Assembly: GCF_007655135.1 (NCBI RefSeq)
Contig: NC_045131.1
Span: 12,694,001-12,758,000 of the forward strand
Source of the DNA: Punica granatum
Taxonomy: Eukaryota > Streptophyta > Magnoliopsida > Myrtales > Lythraceae
Reading direction: 5' to 3'
DNA: 64,000 nucleotides
The notes under the pieces are model-generated. The model did not search any database. It was given only the letters and a program-made list of their open reading frames with translations, and was not told the DNA's origin. A program made the translations under genes and the position numbers. Position 1 is the first letter of the stretch. Each line of letters begins with the position of its first letter. Below, one piece after another: positions 1 to 11,940 of this stretch.

Positions 1-1283
1 TTTTTCGAGATTTCTGTTTTTTTGTTAGGGTAGGTTCGGTTTTTTCGGGTTTTCGCAATTTTCCTTACACCCCCAGTGGAAATGCAGGAATCTGAAAAAA
101 TATCCCCCTCTCTGAATCCCCTCCTCCAGTTCCCTCTAAATCCCTGAATTCAAACAAACTACTTAATTTCGAAATTAAAATTAAACTTTTAGGCAACATT
201 TTAGACACATATATGAGCAAAGATCTAATGAAAAGCTATCTAATTTTATTTCAAATTCTAAGGAAAATTTACTTGAGGAATGGTATCACACGTACATCAA
301 GTATCTCATGCGGCTTGTCCATGAATCCATATCATCTTATGTCGGCGAATCAATCATCTAGGGGAAGATTCTTGACAACTTGATGTCGGCTCTTCGCTAC
401 CTGGCGTTTGTATGTTTCTAAGGGTTGGAATTTATTCATCCACTAGAGCAGTACGTAAGCTGAGGACAAAACACCACGAAATAGTTCAATCCATATCTGG
501 TATGGTGTTGGCTTCACGAGCATTTAGAGGACCTCTTTCTGAGTACGAGAGGACCAGGAAGAACGCACCTCTGCTGTACCAATGTTCATTCTCCTCGCAT
601 CGAATGATCAAGTCGAATACAGAAACGCATGAAGACATTTGAGGCCAAAAAAAGGGGGGCAAGTCCTCAAGGAATTCCTCTTTTTCTGCATAAGAATTGC
701 AGTAGGAAACAGAACAAAGACAGGCAGAATTACAAGTTGCAGTATGCAGGCTTTCGCCTGATACCTGAATCGTCGAGGAACAGAGGCCTGGGACAGGGTC
801 GTGTCCCAATAACTCGTGTTTTGATGGTATCGACAACACGTCAGTAAGAAACTCAGAAGTCTCTATTGCTCTCTCTCTCATGCTGCGTTCATGTTTTCCC
901 ATTTGTCCCCTCCGAGAGAGAGATGGACCCGAAAGAGAAATCAGAATGTCGCTTTAAGCCTACTAATCATGGAAGGAACAAGTAATGCGACGAATATAAA
1001 CTGAACAAAATTTTTTCCTTGATAATCCTTAATATCAAAGTCAAGATCATTTCTAGAACCTTAACTCCTTTACATATGAACCCATTCAATCTCTGGTGTC
1101 ATGAATTACACTCGCCTAAGAGCCGCTCTCCAAGTTAAAGCACAGATTAGTATCACCAAAATTCTTCATCTATATGTCTTGCTTGAAAGTTTGGTTTATT
1201 CATCCTCTCTACAGCGATGACCCGAATACTTCTTCCTAAAGTCTCAGAGCGAACAATCAGATAAAATCACGCGAGTTGTCTTG
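1..1283. other. 3' flank of the DUF21 gene, no gene seen
   Basis: This stretch lies downstream of the minus-strand DUF21 gene and should hold its 3' UTR. A 138-codon open frame on the minus strand (486-902) has no motif I recognise and no splice context, so I do not call it a gene. No clear repeat or RNA gene is visible. Confidence 0.5.
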
Positions 1284-4200
1284 TCATTTGTTCCCAGGAA
1301 GAGGCTCCACAGGATTTGCTTGAGCTTTTGCAGAGTGCAGATCCCCCTCGGTAGTTTTCCTCGGGGTTGTGCCCTGCTTGTTTTGGCCTCCCTGGAAAAA
1401 TCCGTAAGTTTACGAGAATTTCAACTGTATAAGCTTCAAACTTTCTAGTGAAAGTCATTATTATGAGCAAATTTCACAATAATATATTCACTTCTTTCCC
1501 CCGAAACTTGCTGTTTAGAAGACCAATCCATGTGCATATATGTAGAACAAAGTGTACAATCACGCCGATTCAATGAGACTCCTGCAGAAGTTCTATCAGC
1601 GCGAGAAACTTACAGTTCCTTTGTTCACATTCAGCCTCCGAGATGAGGGAGCCCTCGCCACTGATGAAGCCGCAGCTACTGCAGCAACCCGAATCCTGAG
1701 GAGAAAAGAAGGAAAATAGAGAAACAAAAAAGGTATTAGCTTTGAAAATCTTCTGATCAAGCAAACTACAGCAACAAAACCAATGGTGAATCTAATTCTG
1801 CAGTACCTCTTGTGCACATCAACATACTCATCTGTTTCATCTACAATTTCTTCCTGCACAGATGTAGAAAGCAACCATAACATAATCTACTGGAAAACGT
1901 TCGATAGTTCACAACGAGATAAGATGAAACACTATACCTGCAGTAGTTCCTCAAACACATCTTCGAGAGTAATGATTCCTATGACCTCACCATCTTCAAT
2001 ATCGTCTGATGGAGTTGAAAATCCATTTGTGGCCAAATCATTGAGTTGGGCCCGATTTGCAGTGGCAGGCTTCAAACCCTTCTCAATATCGAGAACGACA
2101 GACTCAAGCTTCGCATTTTGGTTTGAGAGCAAAGGTGTGGTCAACTGGGAATCTGCATCATTAGGTTTAGTTTCGGCAGATTTCTCCTCAAAGGTTGGTG
2201 GAGGAGTTTTGGTCTTTCCCTTTGCCCGAACCACCGCCGCCATATGACTACTGCCCTTCTGAAACTCATTTAAAATGTCATATAGAGGCATATCTGCTGG
2301 AACCCTGAAGAAAAACATATGAATATGAATCTGAATACTCAATGGATATAAACTAGAATTAAGAAAAATTTAATAAAACGATGGAAAAGGAGATGGGGCA
2401 ACCTGGGAATTCTTCGAATAGAAACTGCACTAACTGGTGTCTCCGTTTCAGGTCGTACAGTGAGAAGACTTTTCACTAGTAGAAGCCCAATTATATTCTT
2501 AGGACTCCCAGAATACACAGGCACTCGACTGTGACCTCGAGCAAGAATTTTCCCCATTGCTTCCCTGAAGAAGAATTTGAAACATTTCTTCGAAACATGT
2601 TAAACAACTTCAGTTTCAAATTTCCATTTGATAAATGTAAAAGGTTAATCATGTCAGAGGGCAAATCGACTGGGATGCTGGCAGAAAATATTTCATAAAC
2701 TGCTGAAATTAAAGGACCCACTGGAAAACCTTATCGAGGCCTAGACTTACCAGTCCAATTTTGAATTGACATCTAATGAGAAGGTTGACTCAATCGGCGT
2801 CATGGCCTCCTCAGCTGTCTGTCAGATAACAGAACTTAAATTAGTGAGAGATATTCACTCCAATCATCTGACCGAATTTCTAATAGTTTAGAATTTGGAT
2901 TAGGTTGAAACAACAGCAAAGTCAAGCATGCAGTATATAACAATCCACACAACAGCACGAGGCAAATATCGTAAAAATTCAGCCAAAAAAGCAAAACGAA
3001 ACAATGGTTATTCGTCATGCAGCTTGGTAAAACTTACATATGGTTTGCTTCTCATGTCCTAATAAAGTCTAATAGATTCATACTTGTAAAAGTGAGAAGT
3101 AAAAGTCTGTAAGGATCCAGAAAATTAGAAAATAACTTCAGAACGGGCAGAAATTTTGACGGTAAAATTGAGTGCTCCACTAATGGGAAAATTTTCCATT
3201 GGCAAATGCTACCTTCTCGGTTAAATCGAGTGCTCCACTTATAATTGTTGTCTCATCATGTGTGAGTTCACCTCCCTTGCCAGCCTAACAAAAATATAAA
3301 AATGTCAGTTAGAACATTTTGAAAAGAAGAAAATTAAACAAGAGGAACATAGCAAATTATATGTCATGCATGTCCATCAAATAATAATGAGATAAATTAC
3401 CTCCTTGCTGTGGATAGAGACGAGAGCTTTCAGCTGTGCACGCCTGAACAGCGCGTCATTGTGACCTAGCACCCAATCCAGAACCTGAAAAGAGAGTTAA
3501 TCTTTTCTTTTTTATGAAAACACAAACAAAATGAAAGGACTAAAGAAGAAAAAATTAGCCTCGCCACTAGTAAAATTTGACAAGTGCCTACCTTCCCAAT
3601 GGGGTATGCAATCGGATAGCAAATAACCATTAGAACTCTCACAACCCCCACCAAATTGGCACCTACTGCAAGCCCATATCTAGTACAAATTGCTTGTGGA
3701 ATAACCTTGAGATCAAAATAGAAGAGGGTTAGCTCTAATTTGAGTAAACGAGACCTTTGTCAGGTGGGGCTGAAATGCTGAAAGATTGAAGAATGTAAAA
3801 GGAAGTACCTCTCCAAATGCTAAGACGAAAGTCACAGAGAGAATAATAGCGAGGTACTGATTAAACATCTTATCGAGATATATGGGGAGGGCCTGAAGAT
3901 TGCAGATGCAATGCAAAGTCATCAGAGTCAAAAGGCAAGAATCTAATTATTAAAGGAGAAGCCTAATTTGAAGCAGCACTAACTGAATATTGTCAGGGTT
4001 GTTCCCTCAGATTTAGTCCCTGTTCTCCTCTATTTTGATCTATCATAACTTTTTTCTTTTCATCTTGGCACATTTAAGCTTTGTGAGCTGCAATATATAT
4101 CTCTGTGCAATTTATAAGTTCACTTGTAAATGAACTTTTACAAATAAAAAGAATAATACTCTCAGGCAATAGCACAAGCTGAGCAGTGAGCCTCCGAATA

Positions 4201-5486
4201 TTAACTTGAAGGAAAAACATGTTATTGCACTGGGTCATACCAAATGAGCAGATCAATTCTTTTAGTTTGTTTATCCTAGGGAGGTTTGGAGAGTGAATAT
4301 TTATCCAGGAGACAATGGTTCTTTTGGCCTTTGATACAACATTATGATGAGCGAATCGAAATGAAAAGATATAACTACTAAAATCATATTCAACACAATA
4401 CAATAACGCTGCTTTCAACTAGATGATAGCACATTTAGTTTCAGATTGAGCACAGTGGTTAATTGTTTCCACTCCAAACATTACATAATGTTTACATATA
4501 TATAAGCCATAACAATTTTAAATCGATTAAAATACCGACACGTCCACTTCATGTGAGATGTATCATGTGACGTCGATGCCCTTCTGTTGAATACAAAACA
4601 TTGGATCCAAAGTATGGACAAAAAAAGAAAAATTGAAAATGAAGTAAAGCAAGTGAACTTTAGAATCACCTCCATCGCAGCAGCATTACATAGGAGCAAC
4701 GTGACAAGGAGCTGGTGTTGCTTTTGCACAACAGGAAGAATCGCAGCTACCAAAAAGAAGAGCACAAATTAGAATACCTTTTCCCTGGAAAATCAGATCT
4801 CATTGTTCCTTCCCACAAACATAAACCCCTCCAAAAAGGAACCGAAAAGGAAATTCAGCTTTATGACTATTGTCTTATTTAAAACCAGCAAAGCTGGACA
4901 AGACCCGTAATTCTTTCAGTAAGTCACAAATGATGGATTTACAAACGGCTCGGCATCATTCGTTCCGTTTTGACATTTATAGCAAAAGATCAACCTAGTA
5001 TCAGCTCGAACTTTACAATTATTCCGGATCAGTTTCACCAATCAAACATATATGATATGCCAATCATCCTACCACCAGCTCAGACCGTTGGACGAATGGA
5101 AAATTGGGTTCGACAATCAAGCCTTAAACCAATCAAAACAACAAAAACAATGAGGATAGTAACAGAGAAATCAACCACGAGCTGTCGATAAAGAAAGATC
5201 ACTAAATAATTCATTCTCGGATTAATCAAAGGGAGGAAGGTAGCTAACTGGCTTGTTTCTTCTCGGTGGGGGTGCCGCTGCGTTGCAGGATCTCGAGGTC
5301 GACAAGGCTGAGGGACATGAGGCCGAGCGTCAGCCCCGACATCATGCCAGCGAACAGGACGAGGAAGCACGACACCCCAGCGTAGGCGAACCACTCTATC
5401 GACCCGAACGGTATCCACTCCGCCCCGAGGCGGCCGCCAGGCTCCATCAGCTCCCGGGCCGCCATTATCGCGTTCACCGGATGCAT
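1284..5486 (-). CDS. DUF21/CNNM transmembrane plus CBS-pair protein (At4g14240-like), 12 exons
   Basis: Twelve coding exons can be placed: 5249-5486, 4670-4746, 3809-3892, 3592-3705, 3401-3484, 3213-3284, 2751-2818, 2403-2564, 1938-2304, 1807-1853, 1614-1695 and 1284-1391. All have GT-AG introns and compatible phases and sum to 1503 bases, 500 residues plus a stop. The start is the ATG at 5486, giving an MHPVNAI N-terminus like plant homologues. Residues about 30-172 hold four hydrophobic segments of the DUF21/CNNM domain, including [20 protein letters not shown] and a QKQHQLL stretch. Residues about 224-430 form a CBS pair ([32 protein letters not shown]) split by a long variable insert. It ends in a basic, low-complexity tail. 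The family is related to CNNM/CorC magnesium-linked transporters; in plants the substrate is not settled. The protein should be an integral membrane protein. Every exon looks intact, so I read it as a working gene. Family assignment is very secure; transport function is inference. Confidence 0.95.
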
Positions 5487-6185
5487 CCCTCTCCCTCAAT
5501 CAATGGGCCCTTCCCCCACCAATTCGCTGCCAAAATTCGATCTTCACGTGGGTTCCCTTCAGCTTATGGTCGCCGGCCGTGCCCTCATCACCGTCAACGT
5601 CGTCGTCACGGTCATCGCCATCACCGGAGGAGGACGAGAAAGGGAAAGAGAGCGATTATCTTGTTTCAGTTTTGTGTTACGTGGTCGGAGCTTATAGGTA
5701 TGGGGCAGTGATCTGCCACGTGGCGGTCCCTGAATGGTCTGAGGTGTGTTTTCGTGGGGCCCAGTCAAGGGCAATTAATGCATAGGAGGACAAAACCAAA
5801 GATGTCTCAATTCTTCAGCGCAAAAAGGCCAAAAAGAAAAGCAAAAAAATAAAATAAAAATCTATGTATATTTAAAAATTCCTGACAATTTATGAAATGG
5901 ATATAATATATTCAGAGGGAAAAAAATAAACTTGAATTCCCTTGAATTATTCAAGTGAAGACGGGGTAGGGCTCGTAGCTCAAATCAATAGATCGCGAGG
6001 CTAATGGCTGGTGCTGTCGAGATTTCCAGAATCTCTGAAAAGGACATCATCGATGGCTGCGTTGACGAAGAATTTAAAGAAAGTCTAATACTGAGAGAAG
6101 CGATGGTCTCTTCTTGCTTGCTTGTCGAGAGAGAGAGAGAGCTTCTCAAAGACCTTTTTATTATTTTTCAAATTCTATTCATTAC
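5487..6185. other. upstream region of the DUF21 gene
   Basis: This is the 5' side of the minus-strand DUF21 gene and should hold its promoter and 5' UTR. The first 250 bases are GC-rich and contain CCACGTGGC (5717-5725), a G-box core that may be a bZIP/bHLH site. The rest is AT-rich. No other gene is supported. Confidence 0.35.
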
Positions 6186-7935
6186 GCTCCGTTTGATTTA
6201 TAAATTATATTTTTAAAATTTTAATTTTAACTTTAGCTATTACGTAACAAAAATTAATAGAAAAAATAACATTATAGTCCTATATGTTTGATATTTTTTG
6301 ACTTTGAATCCTAAAAATTTTATAAGGGCAACCAAGTCCCATAAGGTTTCAAAAAGTGTTAGCATTGGTCCTAAATCTAATTTATCATTACCGTCACACC
6401 TATGGACCTAACGTCGTCAAATTCGTCATGTTGACCGTTAATACGATGACGTGGCACGTTCTTATTGAATCGATTTGAAATCCTGTGAATTTTTCAACCC
6501 AAATTACTCCCTGTAATACCCGTTTCAACTCGGTTCGGGTCCGGATGTCTCCTTCTTCACCCGACTCCCTCCCCATGGCCGAAACCCTACCGCTACTCCT
6601 CTCCTCGACCCAAAAATTTGGTCACCATGTCTGATAGCTTGAACCCGGGATTCCCCATTTTCTAGCTTGATACTCTCTGCCTTAGGCCTCTGCTTTTGAA
6701 GAGGAAGAAGGAAGAGGAGATGATAATGAACGAGATGATGATGAACATGAGTCAATCCAATCCATTCTTGGAGTCATAAAGACAAAATTACAAGGAAAAA
6801 AGAAAGAATGGAAACAAAAATCAATTGTAGACTGTAACAAGTCATTAGATTCCTTACATTCAAAGATTGCAAATTTCAAATTTTGAAACTGGGATGGAGA
6901 ACAGGGCTTTCATTCAAACCTCACATTTTTCTTCAATAAGAAACTGAACAAGTTACCAGCACTGCACATGCGAGCTTCAGAAATTAAAAGCGCTCAATAC
7001 CTCCCCTTTCAGCACACTCATCGACTCAAACCCAAAGCGAAAAATCCCCACAAAACAGAAACTCTGAAGATGACGAGATGAGCACTGAGAAACCCTAATC
7101 CGAGTCGAATCCCTTTCTGTCTCTTTCGTCCTCTATTTCTGTTTCTTAGCCCATTTCTTTCACTTGTTTTCTAGACATTACGCTATGTTTCTTTCACCTT
7201 CCCCTTTGTCCAGAACGTTTCACACCTTTCGAGTTTGAACCAAATCGTCGCGACACAATTAATGTTTTTTTGAATGTGGGGGTGTGGATTGATTTGGGAT
7301 TTTGGTGTTGGTGCGATTTGCGTGTGCAGTTGATAGCGGAGGTGGCCATGATCGGCTTGTTGCAAGGGCGGCACTGGCTCTGTTTGGAGGAGAGGAGCAG
7401 CAGTAAAATTTCGGCCATAGGGAGGGAGTCAGGTGAAGAAGGAGACATCTGGACCCGAACGGGTTGAAACGGGTATTTCATGGAGCAATTCGGGTCGCCC
7501 ATGAGCAAGTCGGGTTGAAATCCGCCGGATTGCAAATCAGTCCAATAGGAACGTGCCACGTCATCGTATTAACGCCCAACAGGACAAATTTGACCGCGCT
7601 AGGTCCACGTAGGCGTGACAGTAATGGTCAGTTAGATTTAGGACCAATGTTGACACTTTTTGAAATCTTATAGGACTTGGTTACCCCTTGTAAAACTTTT
7701 AGGACTTAAAGTCAAAAAATACCAAACATATAAGACCAATAGTGTCATTTTCCTAAAATTAATAACACAATTATTAATTTTTCATTTTTTAAATTTTTGA
7801 ACGATTCAATTCAATTTTTAATACTAAATTATCTCAACTATTCATTTCTTTTTCTCATAATTCAACAATACAATCATTACAAACCAATTAAAATCAAAAT
7901 TCAATTCTATTTAACTCTAAAATCAAACACACCAA
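6186..7935. mobile_element. MITE of an AT-rich family, split by a Mutator-like insertion
   Basis: Bases 6186-6259 and 7755-7935 read as one continuous AT-rich element once the inserted DNA and one target-duplication copy are removed. The right part (ATTCAATTCAATTTTTAATA, then ACAATCATTAC, ending AACTCTAAAATCAAACAC) matches the sequence at 36595-36925 closely and, reversed, the one at 21077-21373. The outer end starts CCGTTTGATT and the other reads GTGTTTGATTTT when reversed, so the ends are short inverted repeats. Superfamily is not certain. Confidence 0.6.
6260..7754. mobile_element. non-autonomous Mutator-like element (long TIRs, 10-bp target duplication)
   Basis: The outer roughly 350 bases on each side (about 6260-6610 and 7385-7754) are reverse complements of one another with moderate divergence; for example TATGTTTGATATTTTTTGAC on the left pairs with GTCAAAAAATACCAAACATA on the right. 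The element is flanked by the direct repeat AAAATTAATA (6250-6259 and 7755-7764). Long TIRs with a 9-10 bp target duplication are the hallmark of Mutator-like elements. The 0.8-kb interior has no transposase. It contains a more gene-like stretch near 7000-7150 (AAACCCTAATCC and pyrimidine-rich DNA) that may be captured host sequence, as in a Pack-MULE; that is inference. Confidence 0.85.
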
Positions 7936-8089
7936 GTGTTTTGCGGTGTCTTGCAAAATTGCATGACGATCTAAAAATATAATACAGCGATAAAGATTGA
8001 ATGTGTAAGATATTTAAGAAAAGAAGGGAGAAAAAAAAGAGAAGATGGTCCTATCATATTCATGAATATACTGGCTTGATCAGGAATTA

Positions 8090-8290
8090 ATGGCCCGTTT
8101 GTTTTCAGGGTTAAAATCACAAAACTTTAACTTTAATTTTAACTCAACCCACTACACAATAAAAATACACATTTCTCAAGTAAAAAATTTTAACTTTAAC
8201 TTTAACTCAACACACTACACAACATTTATCTTTTTTCATAATAAAAATCAAAATTATTTTAACTCTGAAACCAAACACACCGTAAATCTT
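8090..8290. mobile_element. MITE-like element, GTTTGTTTTCAGGG family
   Basis: A roughly 200-base AT-rich element starts GCCCGTTTGTTTTCAGGGTT and ends TCTGAAACCAAACACACCG; reversed, the end reads CGGTGTGTTTGGTTTCAGAG, so the termini are inverted repeats. The body has runs of AACTTTAACTTTAACTCAAC and the phrase CACTACACAA. The same body occurs, reversed, at 22680-22853, and a looser relative lies at 40385-40617. It has no coding capacity. Confidence 0.6.
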
Positions 8291-9608
8291 TTTCAACTAA
8301 TTTTATTCTTCATTTATGTTTTTCTTCTTCAAATATCAACAGCCATTCGTACATTTAAATTTAAAAAAAAAGCACAAAGAAAGTTGAGAGACATAGGACT
8401 AATTCGAGAATCGAGTGAGAGAGGGAGAGAGAAGTATTTTATTATATAGGAGGATATCCAATTATTATGCACATATTTTGAACGATGTATTTTTCTTTTT
8501 TCGAATGTATATAACGTTAATAAAAATATTGTATTGTATTGTATTAAAATATACATTAACATACTTAATACATGAACAAATAATACGCTTGTGTGTGAAT
8601 ACATTTATGATGATATCATTGACAGAACAACCTAAAATAGATTACAGTCTATATAGAATAATAGAGAAAATATACTTCGTTAATCTTTCATAAATAATGG
8701 ATTTAGGAGAAATTTTTAAATGTTCATATCTCAAAATGATGTAGAGAGGATGAATTAAGAGAATTCTTACAATTAACAACAATCATGACAATTTTCCATG
8801 CGATTAACATTGCATTTACGAGTTTGCTACATCTTAATTGATTTTTCTCACGTCACCTAACGAGGTAGGACCACCGATGAATTTCTCAAGTAAAGTGACA
8901 TCTCGACGTTAATTGTAGTGATTTCCTTATGAGATGGACTCCCCTTTGTATTGTATATGCATCCGAACTTTAAAAATATTCAGTCAGAAAAAAATAATCT
9001 GTGTAACGATCACGACCACAGCTCGTCCCCAGGATTTAATATATGTATTGACAAGTCCTGTTTCACTCAATTTAATATACATATCTATAGATATTCTAAT
9101 CAAAATATTCAGATCTATATCTAGTGCATACGTACCAAACCTGTTCTTAAAAGATAGGATTATATGTAATATTTTATAGTGTACATCTACCATGAGAGCC
9201 TCTTCATCGTCAAAGTGGTCCCCGCCATAGTCCTTTTCATGGAACAATGATAGAGCCACCGATAAGCAAATACTTGCAATTACAGGCCCAGAAAACAAAG
9301 AAAAATAAGGAAAAGTGGCAAATTTCTCTTCAAAAAATTTGCCCTTTCTTTTGGGTATCCCCACCACCACCAGCAGTACCATTAGAGTTCATCAGACTTA
9401 TGATTTCTTCCTGCAGTCAGTCCCTAGCTGATATGACATGATGCAAATCTTGGCATTTCCTCGTCTTCAGCGATGCCATTATTCAGTCACTTCTCGTACG
9501 TCCTTTTCCTTGATTCTGCACAAACCACGCGTTTAGAACCGAGGACCAATTTGGCTCACTAATCAATACCCTTGAAGGTTCTGGAGCTGAGGCTCGAGCT
9601 TACGAGTG
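8291..9608. other. AT-rich intergenic DNA, no gene recognised
   Basis: This is low-complexity DNA with poly-A/T runs and small ORFs. A 132-codon minus-strand frame (8984-9382) has an acidic patch near 9180-9240 (EKDYGGDHFDDEEA) but no recognisable family, intron signals or neighbours to support it. The RRM gene's 3' flank begins near 9608. Confidence 0.4.
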
Positions 9609-11279
9609 TCAGAACCTGTAGGGAGTTGTGTTTTCTAGTCTTTTATGAAGATTGGGTTTCGCAACCGCGACGAGGATAAACCTGCCATAGAAGAACTGAA
9701 AATCCTGCATGTAAGGGACTCGTATGTGGGCACTTCTGTGTCTTTCATACACACAATCATAGCTTTTTTGGATGTGGGGATGTTGAGGAAATGGATGAAG
9801 GGGACTCGGAGGGAGAGACTGAGTAGATGATAGACATTTTTCCATCAAACACTCCCTTCTTTTTGCTCCAAATCCCTCCATCCAAACAAGCCATTAGGCA
9901 AGGAAAGAAAAAGTTCAGAGTCATGAATTTAATACCTTGCCATTCATTTCCTTCACAGAAAAATTTGCTGACTCTTCGCTAGAAAACCAGATAAACCCGT
10001 ATCCTAGAGATTGCTCGGATTCTTTATCCCTGATGATTTGAACTGCACCACAACACAGAAATTAGAATGGTTCAAAAAGAAACCAGAGGAAAGAGATGAG
10101 ACGTTCTCTAGTTCTCCTGATTTCCCAAAATCAGACAAACATCATCGTCAATTAGTTACCATTGTCTATAGAAACATTCACATATGGATTAAGAAAGACG
10201 AAGATTGCAGTTTCCTAGAGGAAATTTGCAACGTGTTGGATCTTTGCAACACCATGACGACAAAGGTCGCTTCAAAGTGATGTCAGCAAAAGCATTTTCG
10301 GGGAATATATGTTTTACAGGCAGAAACAACTCTACAACATGTGTATGCAAAATGACTGAAAATCATACAGAAAACTGAAAATTTGAAATGAACATGATCA
10401 CTACGTTGGGCAAAACTACTTAACAACTAGCAGAAAATTATCTAGCTCCACTAAATTTTATCTCATTAGGACTGTAGGCGTGATGACATTGGTTTACCTC
10501 GGGTGACTTCTCCAAACTCCGAAAACGCCTTCTTCAACTGACCCTCCCTTGTCGACCGTGCCAATCCTGCATCAACATTTCTCTGCAGTGTTGTAATGGA
10601 AAATATATCAAAGCAAGAAAGCCTCCGTAGGCTTTTACTGCAACTGAAGAAGCATTAACCTAATTGTACAGGGTAGGGTCTAATTGCAGAGTGAAAACCA
10701 ATGTACCTAAATCGCACTTCAGTACATTATGCTAAGCCTGACAATTTATCTATAACCAAAAACTCATCTGAGGAGTTGAATATACGCAACAAAGGCAATC
10801 GTCGAAAATGGAATTAGACGGAAGGCCAATAAGGGTGGAAAGATTGATCCTTTCCATGACAACTCGACCTCCGATGTCCACTCAAAAACCCAGCTTGCGG
10901 ATTCAGGCAACAATATTTGCAGATATATGCAATTTTATTAATTTAAACTAGGCCAGCGGATGAAAAGCTTGCGAATAAAGATGTAAATTTGACATTGCTT
11001 TTAATTGAGCTGAAGATTGTTACCTTTTATGAACAGCTTCGGGGAAGGTGACTCTCGTTGCTCCACGGAGGAACTTGAGGCGGGGCAAGAACTGAGCGCT
11101 CGAACACTCGAGCGATGATTAATCGCAAATCGAAATTTTGGCGATGGAGAATGTGCATTGCGGGAATTTCGGGTTAGACTTAGGGGTATAGAAATTGAGG
11201 GCTTCACAGCTGCAGCAGTGATGGCTGATTGAGGTAATTCGATTGATGAGGAAGACGTCCATGACCATGAGAGCATCAT
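9609..11279 (-). CDS. small RRM RNA-binding protein with predicted organelle transit peptide, 4 exons
   Basis: Exons 11024-11279, 10498-10566, 9936-10042 and 9609-9704 join in frame with GT-AG introns to give 175 residues and a TGA stop at 9609-9611. The first roughly 80 residues are rich in Ser, Ala and Arg with almost no acidic residues, as in a chloroplast or mitochondrial transit peptide. A single RRM follows: RNP2 as KLFIKGL, helix 1 as REGQLKKAFSEFGEVTR, RNP1 as LGYGFIWF, then SSEESANFSVKEMNGK and GRFILVAVAKP. A short basic tail follows with no glycine-rich region. Small organellar RRM proteins of this kind bind transcripts and often help RNA editing or stability; that role is inferred from the family. 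I chose the Met at 11279; an in-frame Met at 11405 would add 42 residues. The exact Arabidopsis counterpart is unclear. Confidence 0.88.
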
Positions 11280-11436
11280 TTGTGTTAGTGAAACTGAAAC
11301 CCTAATCGGCGTTCTTCGGGGGAAAGTGATTTTGCGGGAAAGGCAAAACAGAACAGCAGCTGGATAATTGCGTAGGTGCCCCTGAAATTTTGGGAGAGGA
11401 GCCAACCAATCCTAACGTTCACAATGTTTATCAATT

Positions 11437-11940
11437 GGCCCCTCAAAAGTTAGCCAAGTTGCAATATATCTGCCTATAGTTTGAAATCAAGGTTGTCGGC
11501 AGCACCCTAAGTAGGGGTGCGCATGGGTACAGGGTAGACCTGAAACTGGTTGGACCCTACCACAACGGGTAAGTTATGGGTAGTTTTAATTAGAAAAAGG
11601 GTAGGATTTGAGTAGGAAAATTGAGAACCGGTGAATTTCGATTTCGATTTCGGTTCCTGCAGGATATTCAGAACCGGATGATATTATTGGCCCCTCAAAA
11701 GTTAGCCAAGTTGCAATATAGATGCCTATAGTTTGAAATCAAGGTTGTCGGCAGCACCCTAAGTAGGGGTGCGCATGGGTACAGGGTAGACCTGGAACTG
11801 GTTGGACCCTACCATAACGGGTAAATTATGGGTAGTTTTAATTAGAAAAAGGGTAGGGTTTGAGTAGGAAAATTGAGAACCGGTGAATTTCGATTCCGAT
11901 TTCGGTTCCTGCAGGGTATTTAGAACCGGATGATATTATT
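11437..11940. repeat. 252-bp tandem duplication across the hAT left end
   Basis: Two nearly identical copies, 11437-11688 and 11689-11940, lie head to tail. Each begins GGCCCCTCAAAAGTTAGCC and ends near GAACCGGATGATATTATT. Each copy includes the 8-bp target site ACCCTAAG followed by the element terminus TAGGGGTGCGCATGGG. Differences are a few single bases, such as TATATC versus TATAGA, so the duplication is fairly recent. Confidence 0.92.

Noticed and set aside
486..902. 138-codon minus-strand open frame downstream of the DUF21 gene
   Set aside because: No recognisable motif, no splice link to the DUF21 exons, and composition consistent with a 3' UTR or intergenic DNA.
7194..7559. 121-codon minus-strand frame inside the Mutator-like element
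   Set aside because: Most of it lies within the inverted terminal repeat, so it is a by-product of the repeat and not a gene.
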